A stretch of DNA of 22,624 nucleotides, from contig JANDJZ010000730.1 of the NCBI GenBank assembly GCA_027943245.1, forward strand, positions 1 to 22,624. The letters are read 5' to 3'. Source of the stretch: Acanthamoeba sp. SK_2022b (taxonomy: Eukaryota > Discosea > Longamoebia > Acanthamoebidae). Made by a program: the position numbers and the translations under genes. The notes under the pieces were generated by a model. It was not told the origin of the DNA, did not search any database, and was given only the letters and a program-made list of their open reading frames with translations. Every line of letters starts with the position of its first letter. Position 1 is the stretch's first letter. Shown one piece after another: positions 18,296 to 22,624 of the stretch.

Positions 18296-18436
18296 CACGC
18301 AATGCACATAATGCAACCACGCAATAATGCACATAATGCACACCATGCACACATGATGCACATATGCACAATTTCCTTGATATTTTCCTATCTCATCGTA
18401 AAGTTTTGTTTCGTTGCGCACTCCAAGAGGACAAAC

Positions 18437-20100
18437 ATGAGGCGGATAGTGCTGCCCGCACCGCTGCGGCAGATAGGGACGCTGCAGCATACGTTTCTTC
18501 TTCGCTCACGATGTCAAAATAATCCTTCACTTGGTACCGGCTCCCACCGGGCCAACAACACTGGGGTGCGCCAGCCCTTCAGCGCCCCATTTGCCACAGC
18601 GACCACGACCGCCCCCCACGCGCCGCCTGCCAACCGCGCGGCTAGACCCCCGCCATCGGCACCACCAGCAGCGCAACCGAAACACCGAAACAGGTCCTCT
18701 CCCACTCCGCGAGCAAACAACCGGCCAGACGCCGCCACCACGACGGCAGCAGCGAAAAGCGCCGAGGAAAAGCCTTCAGTGCGCCAGGTGCAGCAGATGG
18801 CCCAGCGCATCAAGCAGTCCGGTTCCGCTTCCCAGCCCCCCCCTCCTGCGCTTATTTGCTCCCATGCCGCGCTAGGCACACGAGATGACCGTGCACGCGC
18901 ACGCGCACGCCCACGCCCACGCTCACCAGGCTCGATTGCCGAGGTGGACTCGCTGGTGGCCACGCTCAAGCGCACACACCAACTTCACCCGTGGGCCGTG
19001 AGCGCCGTGATGCCTCTGTTGGGTCGCACGCGCCGATGGGAGACGGCCGTTGAGCTGGTCGAGCTGATGCTTGCTGGCCACGTAAGATTTCGCCTCCTGC
19101 CTCCCCTCATCTGCTCCGAGCGCCAGCTCAACCTTGACGTCCTGGTGGTGGCGGTGGCGGTGGCTCACAGACACCCAACGCACCAGGCGTGTTTAGTGCC
19201 CTGATCGCAGTGCTGGGCAAGGCTCGCCAACCGGACAAAGCGCTCCACTACTTCGCCGAGATCGAGCGCAGAGGACTCACGCCCGATGTCTACTGCTTCA
19301 GCGCCGTTATATCTGCGCTGGGTTCCACAGGCCGGATCGAAGATGCCGAGCGCCACTTCGCCCAGATGGCCCAGCTGGGCGTGGTGCCTGACGTTCACTG
19401 CTTCAGCGCCATCATCTCTGCGCTAATCACCGCCGGGCGTGTCGACGCTGCCGAGCGCTACTTTGCCCAGATGGGACAGCTGGGCGTGGTGCCCAACGCC
19501 TACTGCTTCAGCGCCATCCTCTCTGCGCTGGGCAGTGCAGGCCGGCCTGACGATGCCGAGCGCTACTTTGCCGAGATGGCCCAGCTGGGCGTGGTGCCCG
19601 ACACCCACTGCTTCAGCGCCCTCATCGCTGCGCTGGGCACCGCCAGGCGTGTCGACGATGCCGAGCGCTACTTCGCCCAGATGGCCCAGCTGGGCATGGT
19701 GCCCAGCGCCTACTGCTTCTGCGCCATCATCGCCGCGCTGGGCAGTGCAGGGCGGCCTGACGATGCCGAGCGCTACTTTGCCCAGATGGGACAGCTGGGC
19801 GTGGTGCCCGACACCCACTGCTTCAGCGCCCTCATCTCTGCGCTGGGCACCGCCAGGCGTGTCGACGATGCCGAGCGCTACTTCGCCCAGATGGCCCATC
19901 TGGGCGTGGTGCCCAGCGCCTCCTGCTTCAGCGCCATCATCGCCGCGCTGGGCAGTGCAGGGCGGCCTGAGGATGCTAAGCGCTACTTTGCCGAGATGGC
20001 CCAGCTGGGTGTGGTGCCCGACACCTACTGCTTCACCGCCCTTCGATCAAGTTTTTTCTCTGCCCCAGCCGTCTCGCACCAAGGCACCAATGACACATAG
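18437..20100 (+). CDS. Pentatricopeptide repeat (PPR) protein, probably organellar, 2 exons
   Basis: Exon 1 is 18437-19081 and exon 2 is 19171-20100 (GTAAGA donor, CACAG acceptor, phase 0), giving 524 residues and a TAG stop. The N-terminus MRRIVLPAPLRQIGT is basic, without acidic residues, and could be a mitochondrial or plastid presequence. Residues ~40-150 are Ala/Pro/Arg-rich and probably disordered. A first PPR spans the intron (HPWAVSAVMPLL...MLAGHTPN). Motif 1 (VFSALIAVLGKA...LTPD) follows, then seven exact 105-bp motifs starting at 19288, 19393, 19498, 19603, 19708, 19813 and 19918, with a truncated one at 20023. Each is a P-type 35-residue motif such as CFSAIIAALGSAGRPDDAER. PPR arrays bind single-stranded RNA, one base per motif, usually in organelles. 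The array stops abruptly in motif 10 (TYCFTALRSSFF), and no C-terminal E, DYW or SMR domain follows. The upstream ATG at 18173 lies before the CA tract and is less likely. Confidence 0.88.
19498..20022 (+). repeat. Two-motif (210-bp) higher-order repeat inside the PPR gene
   Basis: Motifs at 19498, 19708 and 19918 share ALGSAGRP(D/E)DA. Motifs at 19603 and 19813 share ALGTARRVDDAERYFAQMA and THCFSALI. The pattern A-B-A-B-A with constant 105-bp spacing shows growth by duplication of two-motif units. Confidence 0.85.
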
Positions 20101-20299
20101 GCCAACGGGAAGTACCCTAGCCAGGCTTGTTGATAAACTTGATTCTTTTTCATTGCTGGCCAGCCAGCAAAAGACATGTGATGGTCGTGTGTCCTAGTCG
20201 CTCTGGGCTAGATTTACTTGGGCGGCGGGCGTGGACTTGGGAGATGCCATTGAGAGGCCGACGAGGATGACACAGACCATCGAGCGAACCAGAGCACGC
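20101..20299. other. Unique sequence after the PPR gene
   Basis: About 200 bp of non-satellite sequence forming the presumed 3' UTR and flank of the PPR gene. No canonical AATAAA is present; tgataaac near 20129 is the nearest A-rich candidate. No other gene is recognised. Confidence 0.4.
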
Positions 20300-21325
20300 T
20301 GGTGTGGCGGTGTTGTGATGGTATTGATGATGTGTGGGTGTGGTGGTGGTGGCGTTGTGGTAGTGTTATGGTGTTGTAGTGGTGTGGTGATGGTGCGGTG
20401 GTGTGTTGTGGTATTGGTGTGGTTGTGATGGTGTTAGTGATGTGTTGTGGTGTAGTGTTGCGGTGATGGTGTGGGGATGGTGTGCTTTGCTATGCTGTGG
20501 TGATGTTGTGGTGATGTTGTGTTGTGGTGGTGTTGTTGTTTTGTGGTGGTGGTGATATTGTGGTATTGTGATGTTGATGTGTTGTGGTGGTGTTGTAGTG
20601 TTGTTATGGTGTTGTGGTGGTGTTGTTGTGCTGTTTTGGTTGTCTTGTGTTGCAGTGGTGTAGTGATGTTGGTTATGTTTTTGTGTTGTGATGTTATTCT
20701 GTGAGGATGTAGTAGTGTTGTGGTGATGCTGTGGTGAGGTGTTCAACCTTGACATTGAGATGTTGTGGTGTTGTGGTGGTTTATGTGGTTTAGTTGTGTT
20801 GTAGTGTTGTTGTGTTGTGTTGTGGTTGTGCTGTGGTGCTGTGGTGCTGGAGTGGTGTTGTAATGTGGTGGTTTGGTTGTGGTGTTGAGGTGTTGTGGTG
20901 ATGTAGTGTTGTGGTGGTGATGGTATGGTGGTGTCATGAGGTTGTGGTGTTGGTGATCGTGTGATGGTGTGGTGGTGGTGTTGTAGGTGGTGATGGTGTG
21001 GTGGTGGTGTTGTGGTGCTGTGGTGGTGCTGTTGTGGTGGTGATGTTGAGGTGCTGGTGTGCTGGTGTGCTGTTATGATTGGTCTTGTGTGGTTGCTGTG
21101 GTGGGGTTGGAATTGTGGTGTTGTGATGTTTGAGTGATGGTATGGTGTTTTGCTGTTGTGGTGATGTAGTGGTGGTGTTGATGTAGTGGTGTTGTTTTGG
21201 TGATGTTGTGGTGATCTGGTTTTTGGCGTGGTGGTGTGGTTAAGATGTAGTGATGGTTTATGGTGATGTGGTGTGGTTAAGATGTAGTGATGGTTTATGG
21301 TGTTGTGGTGGTGTTGTGGTGGTAC
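20300..21325. repeat. TG-rich satellite block (inverted orientation)
   Basis: The plus strand is GTGGTGTTGTGGTGATG-type, the reverse complement of the satellite at 16253-18170. A 33-base segment, 21233-21265, is repeated at 21270-21302 (37-bp period, ggtgtggttaagatgtagtg). Open frames here encode Val/Trp/Cys- or His/Thr-rich low complexity and are not genes. Confidence 0.93.
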
Positions 21326-21616
21326 ATCATACCATAACATGACAACCACATCTCCACAACACATCACCACAACATTACCACTAAATCACCACACCACCAC
21401 AACGTATAATAACAACAGCACCACAACACTACACCATCACCACAACATCACAATAACACATCACTACAACCCTACAACACCACCACAACAACACCACAAC
21501 ACCACACCATCACCAAAACACCACCACACCACAACAACACCACACAACAACACCACAACAGCACCACAACAAATTAACCACAACATCACAAGATCACCAC
21601 CACAACACCACCACCA
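21326..21616. repeat. CA-rich satellite block after a strand switch
   Basis: Composition flips from TG-rich to CA-rich on the plus strand at about 21325, near ggtacatcataccataacat. The two arms form a long imperfect inverted repeat. Confidence 0.9.
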
Positions 21617-21825
21617 CAGCATGCAGGGCCAGGGGATGATGTAGGTAATGGGAGAGTAATGGAGATTTGCCTTGAAAGAGTAGGAGATGGGACACCATAG
21701 GAAAGATTGGTGGTAGCTTGATGAAGATGTTTTGGGCGAAGAGATGACATAGAACCCCACATGTGGCAGGGTTTTCATTGTCCTATTCCTGCAAGGGAAT
21801 GGAAGAAACTCTTGTGGAATGGTGG
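21617..21825. other. Unique island within satellite
   Basis: About 200 bp of non-satellite, purine-rich sequence (ggggatgatgtaggtaatgg onward). Short open frames on both strands have no recognisable domain and no gene is called. Confidence 0.4.
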
Positions 21826-22500
21826 TGGTGTTGTGGTGTACAACAACAATACCACATCACTACCATCAAACAACACCACAACACCTTAACAACGCCACAC
21901 CACCACCACAAAAACGCCACACCACAACACCACTACAGCTTCACAAGATCTCCACCACAATACCACAACACCACTACAGCATAACAACAACCCAGAACAT
22001 CAAAACATCACAAGCCATAACACCACAACACCACCACCATTCCACAGCATCATCACAACCACAACACCACCGCCTCTGCCTGTGGGACTTGAGTGTCACT
22101 GCACATGCAGGTACACTGTCACCATAATGGCCCACAACACCACAACATCACCACATAACCACCAAAAAGCACACCACCATTACATCAGCACTCCTCCATC
22201 AACACCATAACAACACAACAACACAACACCACAACATCACCAACAATACTACCACATCACAACCACAACCACCACAGAATCACAACAACATCACACCACT
22301 ACAACACAACCACATTGTCAACATCACTACCACAATACCCCCACAACAGCACAACAACACCATCAACACCACCAACATCACACCACTACCACCAACACCC
22401 ATGATGCTGTTGTTATGGTGATGTTATTATGGTCATGACATGGTGTTGTTGTGGTTTTGATGGTGTGGTGTTTGTGGTGGTGATCTCAACATACTCAAAA
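21826..22500. repeat. Satellite with further strand switches
   Basis: A short TG-rich patch to about 21840 turns into CA-rich satellite (21841-22400). A short unique stretch, gcctctgcctgtgggacttg onward, interrupts it near 22070-22130. It becomes TG-rich again from about 22402 to 22482, then CA-rich. No gene is seen. Confidence 0.88.
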
Positions 22501-22518
22501 CAGAACACCAACACCACA

Positions 22519-22540
22519 ACACCATAACATGTTATGGTGT
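22519..22540. repeat. 22-bp perfect palindrome at a satellite strand switch
   Basis: acaccataacatgttatggtgt is its own reverse complement, centred between 22529 and 22530. It marks the end of the satellite; unique sequence follows to the window end. Confidence 0.9.
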
Positions 22541-22624
22541 ATCAAAAGTGGTAGGCAGGAACAGAGGGAGCGAGGATGAATGGCGGTTTTTACATGCCCA
22601 AGACGTGGAGCCACTCCATCCTGT

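Noticed and set aside
22576..22624. Start of a plus-strand gene (MNGGFYMPKTWSHSIL) at the right edge
   Set aside because: Only 16 codons are visible, with no recognisable motif, so it cannot be separated from chance.

Overview
The window is nuclear DNA from a eukaryote, most likely a GC-rich unicellular protist. Protein-coding blocks are split by many short GT-AG introns (often with gtgcgN or gtacNN donors). The exons are GC-rich, (CA/TG)n microsatellites are abundant, and Ty1/copia retrotransposons sit in long CAC/CAA-type satellite DNA. An Acanthamoeba-like amoeba would fit the intron style, but that is a guess.

Layout. (1) 1-1562, minus strand, running off the left edge: a CID-domain protein of the RPRD1/CREPT type, six exons visible. 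(2) 1563-2990: divergent intergenic region holding a 46-bp perfect inverted repeat. (3) 2991-6767, plus strand: a 15-exon gene whose reading frame closes exactly across all 14 introns. It encodes about 730 residues: an ATP-grasp ligase-like half fused to an alpha/beta-hydrolase of the predicted peptidase/esterase type (COG4099-like). A polyadenylation signal follows. (4) about 7149-7232: a short exon-like fragment resembling a RasGEF N-terminal motif. (5) 7300-10973: an old, deleted and CpG-depleted copia element, minus strand. (6) 10974-11649: CA-rich satellite. (7) 11650-16252: a younger, full-length copia element of the same family, minus strand, with 226-bp LTRs differing at 2 positions, inserted into the satellite. 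(8) 16253-18292: satellite, then a (CA)46 tract. (9) 18437-20100, plus strand: a two-exon pentatricopeptide-repeat (PPR) protein with near-identical 35-residue repeats and a possible organelle targeting peptide. (10) about 20300-22540: the same satellite in inverted orientation, switching strand several times.

The host genes look unrelated in function: RNA polymerase II CTD binding, a ligase-hydrolase, and an organelle RNA-binding protein. The most interesting items are the ATP-grasp/hydrolase fusion, copia elements apparently primed by the anticodon region of initiator tRNA-Met (half-tRNA priming), coding interruptions in the young copia that are all TGA apart from one frameshift (two of these TGAs shared with the old copy), strong CpG decay of the old copy, and a PPR array growing by two-motif duplication between inverted satellite blocks.
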